A DNA stretch of 64,000 nt from Intoshia linei (lineage: Eukaryota; Orthonectida; Rhopaluridae), in contig LWCA01000039.1 in NCBI GenBank assembly GCA_001642005.1, positions 1 to 64,000 of the forward strand, given 5' to 3'. Numbering within the stretch: the first letter of the stretch is position 1; every line of letters begins with the position of its first letter. A model generated the notes under the pieces. The model did no database searches, was not told the origin of the DNA, and saw only the letters and a list, made by a program, of their open reading frames with translations. The translations under genes and the position numbers were made by a program. Of this stretch, positions 26,801-38,200 are shown in pieces.

Positions 26801-27540
26801 TTGACGATTTATTTAATAGTCAGAAAATACCTACCGAAAATCAAACATATAAACACAAAAATCAAGACGATTTAACGAAAATGATACAACAAAGGTTGTG
26901 CCAGCAAAACGCATGCACCAACAACTACGATCTATGTGAACGGTTAGCCTTGGCTTTTTCAATATCTGTTTTATATGTGTTATGTGACCCTCAACCACCA
27001 CGGATAAAACATAATTCTCAAATACTAAATACTAATATGCAAAAATCAAGAAGAAACAATAAAATTCAATGCACCTCCTCTCAAATTATGGTACCTCCTA
27101 TATGTACAGCAGATATAACTTTGGCAAGCATTAATAATGACAATTTACCTTTACCTTTCAATTTACGTGTGGACCAAAATTTAGAACAATCCGCAGTAGT
27201 AACAAATATTAGCCATGGTATGGAAGACATGAAATTAATTATGGCAGGTGGGTACATGACGAATGTTTTTACATATTCACCTGAAATTCTTGACGAAATG
27301 AATGAAAATGCCGCAATGGGTATGGAAAGATGTATGGAAGAAATTACTCCAGAACAATTAGAAGTAGGTGACGAAGCAGCAGACGCAGATGAAGATTATT
27401 GGGACCTACTCAATGCTGAGTATGATTCCGCGCAAGGATCCGGATTTTCTGATGCTGGAAGTTCATATTTTGGATCGGAATTTGGTAGTGATAAAAACAG
27501 TTCCATGGATACTACCAATAATTCAAGTTTTAGTAGCTAA
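11897..27540 (+). CDS. DUF1399/GRDP-like protein, nine exons, 1306 aa
   Basis: Proposed exons are 11897-12404, 13831-14191, 15770-16008, 16383-16576, 16673-18063, 18498-18642, 25846-25987, 26295-26359 and 26665-27540; all junctions are GT-AG and all phases agree. The family (DUF1399, glycine-rich-domain proteins, best known in plants and fungi) has no settled enzymatic role. Diagnostic stretches seen are PLDVKWAWHSHL in exon 1, YITPTEDMR joined to FIWQTHLCDHVQYCRD across exons 2-3, and EPYRIVGAINRG opening exon 5. Exon 5 adds about 460 residues of Lys/Asn/Ser-rich sequence with little recognisable order. The C-terminus is acidic, then Gly/Ser-rich. I start at the first in-frame ATG (11,897) because the upstream extension opens only with GTG; an extra 5' exon is possible. 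Intron 6 is 7.2 kb and full of transposons. Confidence 0.8.
12811..12981 (+). repeat. Diverged tandem repeat, about 33-bp unit
   Basis: About five degenerate units built on 'ttaagggttggtaagactgaa tttttccc' run through intron 1 of the DUF1399 gene. The first and last units are nearly identical and the middle ones drifted. Reverse-oriented relatives ('accaacccttaagcgaaaaa') occur inside the MITE at 31,007-31,664. Confidence 0.65.
14590..14667 (+). tRNA. tRNA-like pseudogene or SINE head
   Basis: The 78-nt segment opens with GATGTCT and closes with AGACATC, a perfect 7-bp stem, and is followed by TTTTT, the usual Pol III stop. An A-box-like TGGCAGAGTGG (14,600-14,610) and a B-box-like GGTTCGAATTG (14,643-14,653) are at normal tRNA spacing. 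The T-stem does not pair well and I cannot place a clean anticodon arm, so I read it as a decayed tRNA copy or tRNA-derived repeat rather than a working tRNA. It lies in intron 2 of the DUF1399 gene. Confidence 0.45.
19117..20440 (+). mobile_element. Helitron-like non-autonomous element, near full length
   Basis: It starts A|TCCTTACTTATATAATATGC followed by a GTTTGTCTGTGTGTG stretch, as many animal Helitrons do. It runs through family landmarks ('ggtggtacagttgtatcctg', 'gtgacgcattcacagtcaaa', 'ctacacatttccaata') to 'ctctcggcagagctaggtcc' and 'tgtttgtac' near 20,430, where the hairpin end is eroded. No Rep/helicase coding sequence is visible, so it depends on another element. Confidence 0.6.
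20310..20575 (+). repeat. Tandem duplication of Helitron-family 3' sequence
   Basis: A block containing 'ttgataatagtgaatagtag' followed by 'atttttaagttagattttca' and a 'ctcg.cagagctag' tail occurs at about 20,318 and again at about 20,488, some 170 bp apart, nearly unchanged. This looks like a recent local duplication or two chained element ends. Confidence 0.6.
20961..21750 (-). mobile_element. Plant/oomycete-type mariner (Stowaway-like ends), 790 bp
   Basis: The element is bounded by TA on both sides (20,959-20,960 and 21,751-21,752). Its ends are CTCCCTCCGTTCCGAAATAA and, reverse-complemented from the right, CTCCCTCTGTTCCGAAATAA, one mismatch in 20. This terminus is the hallmark of plant mariner-like and Stowaway elements. 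A subterminal 'aaataatgtttacat' is repeated directly near the left end. The interior encodes a broken transposase C-terminal half on the minus strand. Confidence 0.8.
21161..21605 (-). pseudogene. Mariner-like transposase C-terminal half, broken
   Basis: The minus strand reads GIQQDNTKPHFKKDD (first acidic residue of the DDE pair), then KNQPPNIP, then after a one-base frameshift DMKVFDLRFFKAIQ, matching the plant-type pattern 'QQDNA.PH ... QPPNSPDLNVLDLGFF'. An in-frame stop follows QSVQH, after which KTIDDFINCVSNAFNEL and AKGGNTYNLPHIGKA complete the expected tail. The N-terminal half is absent. It cannot encode an active enzyme. Confidence 0.75.
21830..22700 (-). pseudogene. Ty3/gypsy reverse-transcriptase relic
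   Basis: Reading the minus strand downward from about 22,620 gives SDGSYRFIVDHRPLNNIKVK, QIPINKLNRHKTAFST, FKVLPFGMSNAP, then a stop, then HVYINDIIIEPHTAREHVNH. These are the ordered RT blocks; the usual YxDD box appears as YIND, so the catalytic Asp pair is damaged. FLGRIIEHGKIKIYPSKIDA follows in another frame. Several stops and shifts mark it as dead. No long terminal repeats were recognised. Confidence 0.7.
23013..23043. repeat. AT dinucleotide microsatellite
   Basis: About 30 bp of alternating TA in the large intron; nothing else of note. Confidence 0.9.
25168..25395 (-). pseudogene. CENP-B/Tigger-type DNA-binding domain fragment
   Basis: From an ATG near 25,393 the minus strand reads MNIKNKNNKRKRKDLSLNEK..., then LLELFKDDANCSQKFLAAKH and DISVGTIHNILKHKDSI. 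A basic start, a helix pair and a 'vs.gTi..Il' recognition helix are the layout of the CENP-B N-terminal helix-turn-helix used by pogo/Tigger/Jerky transposases. No second DNA-binding domain or DDE domain follows. It lies antisense in the DUF1399 intron, so it is read as a transposon remnant. Confidence 0.6.
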
Positions 27541-27620
27541 TGTTATGGTTAGGTGTCGCGATTTTATATATTGTAAACAAATAATTTCAACTAAATTATT
27601 TTATTTAAATTTAAAATGCA

Positions 27621-27626
27621 AATAAA
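27621..27626 (+). terminator. AATAAA poly(A) signal of the DUF1399 gene
   Basis: A canonical AATAAA lies 81 bases past the stop codon, in the short gap before the convergent V-ATPase gene. Confidence 0.6.
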
Positions 27627-27826
27627 AACTACCATCTTTATCATTGTTTCTTAAATTAGGGTTTAATTTACAGGGGACCGTGAAATATTATGTATTAATT
27701 ATTTATAATTCGTAAATATTTTATAGTTATGCTAAAAATATAAAAATGGTATCTTGAGCTCTGATCGACGGTACACTTTTTTACTGAGTATTTAAAAACA
27801 TGATAAATCATAAATGTTAATAAAAT

Positions 27827-27832
27827 TTTATT
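27827..27832 (-). terminator. AATAAA poly(A) signal of the V-ATPase A gene
   Basis: On the minus strand AATAAA begins about ten bases after the stop codon at 27,843, implying a very short 3' UTR. Confidence 0.55.
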
Positions 27833-27842
27833 TATAAATGAA

Positions 27843-30800
27843 TTATTCATCACATAAAACATTAAATTCCTTAACCATGTCGTTATAAATTTCATCGTAT
27901 TCATCCAATATAGCTTTTTTACCTAGGGTTGGTTCCTAAAATAAATATTAATGTACTTTTTATATTTCAAACCATAAACTTCATAGAACTAATTCTATTG
28001 ATTATACCAGAAAGAGAATCGTACAGAATGGCCCAAGTAATTTTGTTATCGGTATTTGCACACGATTTAATGGCATTTGTTGCCATCTCGTGAAAACTTA
28101 TAATGTTTTTCAACATTCCAACTGCTTTGTAAAAAGGACAGTTTCTAAATTTTATTGATAACATTGACAGTCCCAGAAATTTCAAAAAAAATTTAACATA
28201 AATTCTTAAATTCAAGGACAAAACACTTTACTATTATTCGTTTTTTAAAAATGAAAACCGTTTTAGAATTGAAAAAAACATAAATTGTGGAACAGTTTTT
28301 AAATAATAAGAATTATCATAAATTGCAACCTCAAAAACGTGCATCTTCGTAGTCAATATCATAAGTTAGCTTTTAATTTTTAAATAAAAAACCAAGTCTT
28401 AAAAATTAAAAAAAGATTTAGCAACTTGATTAGTTTACCATATTCGTGATTAAAATAATACTTATCATATGATGAATATCCATTTTGTTGAAGAAAATCG
28501 TCTTTGATTAATTTTGCAACCTCAATATTCACTTTATCATTTTCAGCAAGAGATGACTAAATTCATTTCATTAAAACTATTAAAAATCACTTACAGTTCA
28601 ATTAAATAAAATTTATAAAAATTTCCTGATTATTATAATTTTACTTTAGTGTCCTTAAAACCTCCATATTCCCGGTTTAGAGTTAGTTTAAAACAATTGG
28701 TCTTGAGATAATTTTAAAAAATTTGAAAATGGCCAGATTTAATTAATCTACATATGCCTACTGTCTTTTCTCGATTATAAGTCTTCTTATATTCGAGAGT
28801 AGAAGGAAAAATGCTCATAATCAAAAACAAGCAGACTTTTAAGCAGACCTTGAAAAATATAAAAAATACATTAAAAGTTTTTTTCTAATTAGTATAAACT
28901 TAAAAATTAGACATTCTATTGTATGAAGGAAGTTATTTTTTAGAAATAAATTGATATTTTGTCCATTTCTTGTTTAAAGTTCTTTCTTTCGAATACAAAC
29001 ATAAACTGCTTATATTCAAATATTATTTAATTAAAAATTTTACTGATAATTTGTATTTCAGGGGTCTGCTTATAATCCAGAAAAGACAGTAGTCTTCATA
29101 GAGTCGATTTATAATCGTCAAAAGTCAAGACAAAATTTAAATACTCTATTTTTATTGATAACTTACCATTTCTAATTATTCATAATATTAATAAAGCATA
29201 CGGTCGATTTTGTTACAGAACAGAAATACCCCAGTAGATACATTTTAAAGCAATTTAAACTAAGTACATAAAAATGTTTAAGAACAACTAACGTACAGTG
29301 CACTGCAGTATACGACGTACTATTTATAAAAAATACCTTTCCAACCAACTGAACAATTTCACTCAAATCTTCATCTTCTTGTAAAATTTCATTACACTAA
29401 TAGAAATGGTTAATTTTGTATACATGACAATATCCATTGCCCATTTTAATAATAAAAGTTCAATAAAAACAGAAAAAAAGTACCTTTTTTCTATATCCTA
29501 CAAATTCTGGGTAATGTTCATCATAATAATCATTTAATCTATTTACATATTTACTATAACTGGTTAGCCAGTTAATAGATGGAAAATGCTTTCTTTGAGC
29601 GAGTTTTTTATCCAAACCCCAGAAAACTTGTACAATACCTAATGTGGCAGTAGTAACGGGATCTGAGAAATCTCCACCTGGCGGTGAAACACTAAATACA
29701 ATTATTTTAAATTAATCAAAAATTCCTTGGTCGCATAGGTAAATCATAGTAAACAAGTCATTTAATTTATCTATTATCACGTCATTAGTATTCCCCATCG
29801 ATAAATAAATTCGTGTTATTTAAAATACTTAATTTACATTTAAAACTAATTCCCGCTCCAACTTTAAAGTGTCAATTTAATTTTTTTAACTTGTAAATAT
29901 AAAATATTTTGTAGCACAATTGAAAATTGACTTGTAATAGTGTCAATAAATAAAATCAATAAAATGTGAGACAATAATGACAGATTCAAAAAAAAGTAAT
30001 ACAGTAATAAAATACAACATGTATCATATTTATCAATATTAATAGTTTAAATATTACGCTCCAACTATCGATATCGAAGCTGATCGTTCTGGATTTCCTA
30101 GGCACTTCACTACTCCAGCTCGTTCATAAAATGATGCAAGTCGTGAAGACAGATAAGCGGGGTAACCAGAATCAGCTGGCATTTCAGCTAATCTACCCGA
30201 TATTTCTCTTAAAGCTTCAGCCCACCTTGAAGTTGAGTCGGCCAACATGCCAACATTATATCCTTGATCACGGTAGTATTCCGATATTGTTATACCGGTA
30301 TAAATGGATGCCTCCCTAGCTGCCACGGGCATATTGGAAGTATTTGCAACTAGAGTAGTTCTATCCATGATTGATGCAGATTCACCACCTACTTCAATTC
30401 GTAATTTCGAAAAATCTCTCAGAACCTCCGACATTTCGTTTCCTCTTTCACCACAGCCAACATAAACAATTATATCACTATTTGAATATTTTGACAAAGA
30501 CTGACTTATTACAGTTTTTCCGCATCCAAATGCTCCAGGTATTGCCGTAGTACCTCCTTGAACGCATCTAAATTTTAATTTATTCTTATTTTTACACATC
30601 TACATAAATCAGCGATTGATACTGCATGATTGATTCGCAGCTTTTTCCAAGTCGTTCACATAAAATTTAAAGAAAGTTTTTTTTAAAAGTCACCATATAC
30701 TTTTCAATTCATTATAATGATTAAAACAGGTATGCAATTTAAATTGAAGTAGTCCTCCACGGACCTTACATAGCAATCAAATTAAAAATTATAATAATTG

Positions 30801-33800
30801 TTGTATATAAAACTTTAAAAATTACGGAAAAAGGCAATCTAAAACTCTTTGTCCAGTAAATAACGGTTTATCAGCTTTTAACTTTTTAGAAATTGGTCTA
30901 GGTTTTCTAACGGGCCACATGTGTTTCATAGTATGTTTCGAAGCGACTCCATCAAACTCAGTTTCCATTACAATATCCTATATTAAATTAATTCATTAAG
31001 GTAAACCAGTGATTCCAGGTTGGGATTCCCGTACCCCTCCCGGGGTCCAAAACTATATATCTTGAGGTTCGTGAGAATCAAATAAAATAAAAAAAAATTT
31101 TATCAATTTTTGTTCATTATTATAATGATAGTTTTTAATATTTATTACAGAGTTGCCAGAAGTTGGGAATTTATTCCAAAGCCTAAACGACCGCTAGTTG
31201 GTTATTTTAAAAACACCACTTTTATCCCACCATTAATAAATTTTAATAAAAAATACCATTTCAAACACACAGGGAAAAATCGACTTTTACCGATATTTTT
31301 TTGAAAAATCCATTAATTAATTAATCAAACCACAAAAATAAAAAATCCAATTCTACCAACCCTTAAGCGAAAAATCATATTTTTCTCCTATTTTTTTGGA
31401 AAATTCGTTTTTCCCTAATCTCATAAACAACAACTTCCTAATCCTTAAACTATAATAAAAAATACAATTTTACCAATCCTTAATGGAAAAATCCCATTTT
31501 TTTAATATTTTTTTGAAAAACACGATTTTACCAAATCTTATAGAAAAAATTTTAATTTTTTTCATAAATTTTTTATATTTCATGTTTCATTGGTTAAAAA
31601 AAATAATATTTTTAATTGGGGTTGTAGTATAGACACTGTACACTATTTGAATCGGGAAACACTGATGTAAACATATTTACATTTTAACAATATTTATACG
31701 TCTGAATAGTAAGCAAAATTCAATTTCATTGGAAACTGGTATCTAGGGTTGCGCCCGAATAAATATAAATGTATATACTTAGAAACGTATATATTTACAT
31801 ATAAATATGCAAAAACAATGGATTCTGCAAACGACATAGTGCATCACTTATCCCAAACATATTTAAAGACTTTAGAATGTCACATTAAATGTATTGTATA
31901 ATAATACAATACAATCAAATAATTATTAGATTTTTTAAGGGTTTTAAGGGCTTGGATTCCTCATAAATAACTCGTAAACCACATGTCCTAAACTGGCGCA
32001 ATTTGCATCACACGTTCCATGAAAAATAAATGAAAATGATAATTAATAAAAACTGGTAAAAAAAATAATAATTGCAATAAATAAATTGTACATTAACATT
32101 ATAAGAACCAGCTTCAGCCATCCAAGTAATTGTACCTCGTTCAATTGGATTTAACATAATGTAATGTTTCATTAGACTATTTTCGTAGACGGTACCATAA
32201 ATATCACCTCCGGTAATATGATTGTTAACCTAAATAAAATTAAAAAATGTTTTCATTATATTGAAACCTTAACATTAGACGGTTCAAAATCCCACATTTT
32301 ATTCACATTCAATGCTGGAATACTAACTCCTCGTGGTATGTAAATATCATTAAAAACTTTTCCAATTTCTTCCAGTGGTCTTTGTATGCCTAAAAATATG
32401 TAAAGCTATAATTTTTATCAACAGTACTTAGTTATATAAAATAATAATATATGTCTGTATGTTCCAGTTTATTTAAGAAAGTAAGAGACGTAGAGGTTTA
32501 AAAGCACCAATGTCTAATACAGTTTTTCAAGAGTCATGTTTTATCACAAATTTCATTTTCAGAAATTGAGTACTTTAGAGTGAAAAACCAAAAATACCCT
32601 TTTCCTAATAAATTAAAGTCTTAGATTTTTTTAAACATGACAGATTTTCAAATCACGAACATTATAATTAATTTGAAAATCAAAAACTTCTAACTTCAAT
32701 CAAACAAAAATCTACACGGCATAAACCTTAAATTACCCATTATTTTAAAAAATCGAGGAAAACTAAGTTGTAGAAGTTAATAAAAAGGTTATAGTGGTAC
32801 AGCTTATTCCAATTGATCAAGATAAAAAAATTCACCACAGAAATCAACGTATTCCCGATCAAAAATTCAAAAAATGGGAATTGAACGTATACCCATTTTA
32901 AATAGAAAAGCATGAGTTTCAATATCATAAATTGATTCCTTCAGTTTTTATCTTTGCTATGAAATTTCTCATTTTCAAAATCTTTTAAGTTTAAAATCAA
33001 ATTTAGTACATATTTGAATAATATCATAAATAATAATTGTAAAGTAAATGTATAACTTTGTTATTATCATTTTTAGATTTATCATAAATCTAAATGTTGG
33101 TAACATTCCTCAGCGGATAATGTTTTTAAACAAGCTGAATCCGTTAACAAAATAAAAAATATTTTTTACTTATGGAAAGCGGATATTGACTGTATTTCAT
33201 TAATTGATTGGAAAAAGGTATTTATATACATTATATATTTATTTATTATTGTATAATTTAATTTTTTCTGGATTTTTTATTATTTCTGACGATTTTTAGG
33301 GTTGACTATGTTATACTGTTTTGAGTTTATTTTTAAGATAATACACTCATTATCTTAATAAATCAAAAAAATGACATTACAAAATTGTTTTTAAAATTCT
33401 TTACACAAATGTTAACAATAAAATCTTGGTAATTCAGTTTAGATTTAATTTAATGTGAAATGACCAATCCATGGTAAAACAAGTTTAGGAACCACTCCTT
33501 TAAAGGATTGGTAATAGTAAATACTATCATGTTTGGCAATTTTAAAATGTTTATATAAGATTTTATTAATAAATTTATTTTTTGGTAGAATTAAAAAAGT
33601 CTGTCCTCGACAGAGCTAGGTACTGTTTGTACCAAGTAACTAACAGTCAAACTAATTGTAAATATAAAATAAACAATAATTATAACCATCATAAATGCTT
33701 CCCAACATTCCTGGTCCAAGTTCAACTGATAATGGTGTTCCAGCTCTGTATATTGGATCACCAACTGTAGTGCCAGCTAAGAATAAGTAATTATAAATCA

Positions 33801-34442
33801 TACATAATGCATCGATATTTGCAAAATTTAACGTGTTTAAAATGTAAAGATAATTTTACCCGTTTCTTCATAAACTTGAATCGTTGCAGTGTCCATTTCT
33901 AGTCTGATTATTTCTCCAATTAATTTATTGTATCCAACACGAACAAGTTCGAACATGGCAGCTCCAGCCATTTTTCTAGCAATGACAACTACAAGAAAAC
34001 TAATTTTTCATATCATACATGTAAATTACTGTTCTTAAAAATAACCTTCAATAAGTCATATTAATAATAATAATAATGTAATACAGAGATACCCCAATTA
34101 ATTGAATCTGAAAAACCGTACCAATCGAAATTATAAACCAATACATTTTATAACCGCAATAATTCTTCTTAATGATTTCAAAAATAATACATATATAGTT
34201 GTCCGACATAAATAATAATTCAACATTTAATAAACCCGATTTGTGAATCTGGTATATAATGTACTTAAGGTTACCACAAGTAATTTATATGCATAAAAAA
34301 ATATTCATCCCTATATAATCAAAACAAATAAACTACCTGGACCAGAGACTGAAAATATAATTCCAACATTAGATTCATTTTCTGTAAATGTTTCTCTTCG
34401 AAACGCATCCCCTGACGTTGGATCATCAAGTTGTATGTTCAT
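27843..34442 (-). CDS. ATP6V1A: V-type proton ATPase catalytic subunit A, 12 exons, 624 aa
   Basis: This is the ATP-hydrolysing subunit of the cytosolic V1 sector that drives proton pumping into lysosomes and other acidic compartments. Exons, 5' to 3', are 34442-34337, 33988-33860, 33776-33687, 32389-32268, 32229-32092, 30977-30826, 30567-30058, 29691-29484, 29396-29337, 28556-28462, 28144-27973 and 27935-27843; phases agree throughout. The Walker A motif GAFGCGKT is at residues 257-264, with [13 protein letters not shown] and [20 protein letters not shown] downstream, as in animal orthologues. The length is close to the usual 617. The first exon ([11 protein letters not shown]...) and the last residues are divergent while the core is strongly conserved. 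Introns contain a 658-bp MITE and a Helitron-like copy. The intact frame argues for a working gene. Confidence 0.96.
28200..28380 (+). repeat. Helitron-family fragment in V-ATPase intron
   Basis: The phrases 'ttagaattgaaaaaaacata', 'gtggaacagtttttaaat' and 'gcaacctcaaaaacgtgcat' follow the order seen in the 19,117 and 39,200 copies. Both ends are missing. Confidence 0.4.
31007..31664. mobile_element. hAT-like MITE, 658 bp, in V-ATPase A intron
   Basis: The left end CAGTGATTCC and the reverse complement of the right end, CAGTGTTTCC, are short inverted repeats. The flanks aggtaaac (30,999-31,006) and atgtaaac (31,665-31,672) match at 7 of 8 bases, the hAT duplication length. The interior contains degenerate 'gaaaaatc..tttaccaa' tandem-like units related to 12,811-12,981. 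No transposase is encoded. Confidence 0.6.
32420..33655 (+). mobile_element. Helitron-like element with intact 3' end
   Basis: This copy lies between two V-ATPase exons. Its 5' end is blurred ('tacttagttatataaaataa' near 32,425). The interior follows the family order, and the 3' end 'ctcgacagagctaggtactg' is followed by a TTTGTAC hairpin and ends CTAA at 33,652-33,655 before T. CTAA fits the Helitron CTRR rule. No coding capacity is seen. Confidence 0.6.
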
Positions 34443-35224
34443 TATAAATTCAAAAAGAAATTTACTGAAGTTAGCTATAGATACACTTTATAAATCAATA
34501 TTGTTTCCAAACTTTCATATTTACAGTTAAATTTGACACTATTTAAAATATAAAACGTAAAATAATGGCAAATTTATCACAAGAATAAAAAACAAATTTA
34601 TTAAACATATTTTAACAAACATTTACTATTCGTTTTATTTTTGAAATTTTGAATGATTCAATTTAATGTACCCCATAAATAATATAATTGAGGTAATTAA
34701 AGCATATTTGGATGCATTACTAAATGACAACAATTAAATTACATCAATAACCATTTTTTTCAAATTTTACACCATGGTTCTCAAAAAACGGCCATTTTTT
34801 TTAGTTTGGTAGTAAATGAAACATTCATTCCACCACTGTACCACCAATGTAACATTTTGAAAACGGCAAAAGTTTCCAAGTCGCCAAATTTTACATTTGG
34901 GTTTTCTTCCAATTTAGAAATCGTTAAACTAAAGATAATATAAAATATACCTTTTCGAATTCCATTTCAAAAAATTATAAACTTTTGACAAAAACGATGT
35001 ACGATCATTGATATTTGATATTTCATTTTTCGAACTAAATTTTTTATTCAATTTACTAAGGGTGTTTCCAACCTGGACGATTTTACTTTTTTTGTGACGA
35101 GAAAATTTGAAAAAAATTATACCTACTTATTTACTTATGGACCATACCAAAAAGGTTTGAGAAGCAGAATATCAATATAAGGTTTCGTCCAGGTTAGATG
35201 TCTTTAAACCAAATCTGTGGCATT

Positions 35225-35230
35225 TTTATT
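35225..35230 (-). terminator. AATAAA overlapping the Miro-like stop codon
   Basis: The minus strand reads CA-ATAA-A across the stop, so the poly(A) hexamer overlaps the TAA codon. The mRNA 3' UTR would be only a few tens of bases long. Confidence 0.5.
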
Positions 35231-38200
35231 GAAATGATAATAAAAAAAATCTTATATACATGATTTTCAGAATAATTTGTTTATTAATATCATTAGTCCT
35301 AGAAGATGAAGCACTCCAATACATAGGTGAATGTAATTGCTTATCGTTACAAATTGATTCAGATCTATCAGGAGTTTCTTTCTTGACAAATCCATCAGTC
35401 GACATGACTAGTTGACAATTTTTCTAATAATGCAGTTAAAAGGTATTTTAGCATCATATACAGTGTAAGTCCTATTTACTATTAAGTTAAATCTACTTAT
35501 ATATCTACTTGTATATAGAAATTTATGACATTATAAAGATTAACATTTTGATGGTTTTATTTTTTATTTAAAAAAATCATATCAAGAAATTTCTTAATTT
35601 TTGTTATCTAAAATTCCGTTAAACATGACTTACCCTACAAAGTACAGTATAATTAAACATATAAATTAAAATACTGGAATAATTGCTGCATCATCATCAA
35701 AAGTTAAATCATCAGATATCCAAATCATCATGTCATATTCATTAGAAATTTTTGAATTTTGAAAATCTTCACATGTTGGTTTGCAACAGCAATCTTCAAT
35801 CTTGAATAGAATAAATAAATACATAATATATCAGTGGTTCCCTGCTGATACAGTTACCCGAACTACGTCCAAATAATTTCGTTTAGACCAGGGTACTAAT
35901 AGTGTAATAGTACCAAGTGAAGATAAAAATTTTGGAGAGTGAAATGAATTAAACTGCATCAACTTTATAAAACTATTAGAATAATTAATATTCAAAGTTC
36001 TAAAATTTTAATTTTTAAAAAAAAGGGCATTTGGATTTTAACTGTAAAGGTGGAAATTTTGAAAAGTAAAATTTATCTTTCTTGCACTGCCAAAAAACAG
36101 ACATGGAATTTGTGTCATTTTTCTAAATAAATGGTTACACAGATACATTTTTACTCTATATTCAAGTAAGTAAGGATGAGAATTAATACCCTTTAAATCT
36201 ATATTGTATAGCTTTATCGAAATTTTATTTAAAAATCAATAAATTTTCGATTAATCACAAATCTCTAATATGAGTCTCAAGTTGGTACTCTCAACTCATT
36301 GAATACATGTTAGCTTCGATTATCAAAGTGATTCTTTTCCCGAAATAAAAATACAAACAATGTAATGTTATATAATTATTATTCCTATCAAAGTGTAGTG
36401 TTTAAAAAATAATTTACTATTAAAAATTTTTCAACGTTTGCAATTCTAACGGAATTGACGGCAGTTTTTTCAAAAAGTGACACGGAATTAAATTTTTTGG
36501 CATTTGGTACAAAATGTAGACGAATCAAACTTTCTATAAACTTTGACTAAAAATTAAATTATACATATAAATATAAATATTATGCATTCATTAATACTGA
36601 AATGTAACTATTAATTCAGATTCTCAAAAAGGTGTGAGGTATAAATATTTAAAGCAGTTCAAGTACAAGGGTTGTCTGAATATAATTTAAGATAATTATA
36701 ACTATCCAATTTTTACTGTATAAAGTATATGTCGTACAGAATTTGTAAAACTGTGAAATGCACACATTCTATGGGCAAATCGTAGAATGTGTACAATTTT
36801 CATTTATATTTTATTTTTGAGTTCCAAAAACTTTTTTTTTAACAAAACTTAATGGGGCGTTTCTTGAAATTTTTTTTATACCAAACTTTCAAGAGGGGTT
36901 TTTGGAAATATTTTTTAATAAAACTTTAGGGGTGGTTTTTTTAGAAATTATTTTGAACCAAACTTTCAACAGGGGTTTCTTAAAAATTTTTCTTTAAACA
37001 TAAAAAAAAGGGGGGTTTTAAGATTTTTTTTTAAACGAAACTTTCAAAATGGTTTTTTTAGAAATATTTTTTTGAACCAAACTTTCAAGGGGGTTTTTAA
37101 GATTTTTTTTTAAATTAAACTTTCAAGTGGTTTTAACATTTTTTTTGAACCAAACTTTCAAGGGAGTTTTTATGATTTTTTTTGAACCAAACTTTCAACA
37201 GGGGTTTTTGAGATTTTTTTTTTAAACCAAACTTTCAAGTGGTTTTAACATTTTTTTTGGAACCATACTTTCAAGGGAGTTTTTAAGATTTTTTTTTGAA
37301 CCAAACTAATTTCTAAAAAACCACTCCTAAAGTTTTATTAAAAAAAATTCCTAAAAACAACGGTTTGAGAATCCATTAATCGATCAATACGTAATTGTAG
37401 TTACATTCCTGAATGTAACATAATTCACCTTCAACTGGTCACAACTCGACCACACTCCAACTTTAAAGACAGTACGATTGTCCAAATCTGATTTCTTAAT
37501 TACTAATTTGTAAATAAAAAATGTAAACAAATAAAAATACATAAAATGGCACTAGTGATTGGTTTAAAAAAATAAAGATATCCAAATTTTGCTATAACAG
37601 ATAAATACAATCCAAGGTTTTGTTTGATAAGTAATCTACATAAATTGAAAATGAATCAAATTATAGATGAATACAGACTGGAAAGCACTAATGAAATTTC
37701 CAAAAGACACTTTATTGACAATTGGGTCAAACGGTACAGAATTGATAAAATTTTTGAATTCAATAGGATTGATAATATCAAATAATTCAACTAAATTAGA
37801 ATGAGACATCCATGCTGACTTTGAATTCTAATATAAAATATATTGACATGCAAGTAATGCATTATTTTACATCATTAATACTAAAACGATAAAAAATTTC
37901 ACTTAAAAACTGAATAGCATTATCACTAATTTCTACATGATAGACCAATTTATTATATTCATATCTAAAATTGTATAAAAAATATAGATACTTTTATTTA
38001 CGGAAAAATTGGAATTTCAAGTAGATTGTTATATGACATTTTTCGTAAAATGTACCATACAGTTTCTTGTAAACCTCTCTGACATAATTTTCGAAAAAGA
38101 AAAATAAATCCTAAATTTTGATTAAATTTTAAATTATAAACCACATCAGATAGATTAAGCTAACAAATTTAAAACTAAAAAGCAAAAAATCTCAAATATA

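Noticed and set aside
30131-30319. Plus-strand 62-codon frame
   Set aside because: It is the antisense shadow of the strongly conserved V-ATPase A exon.
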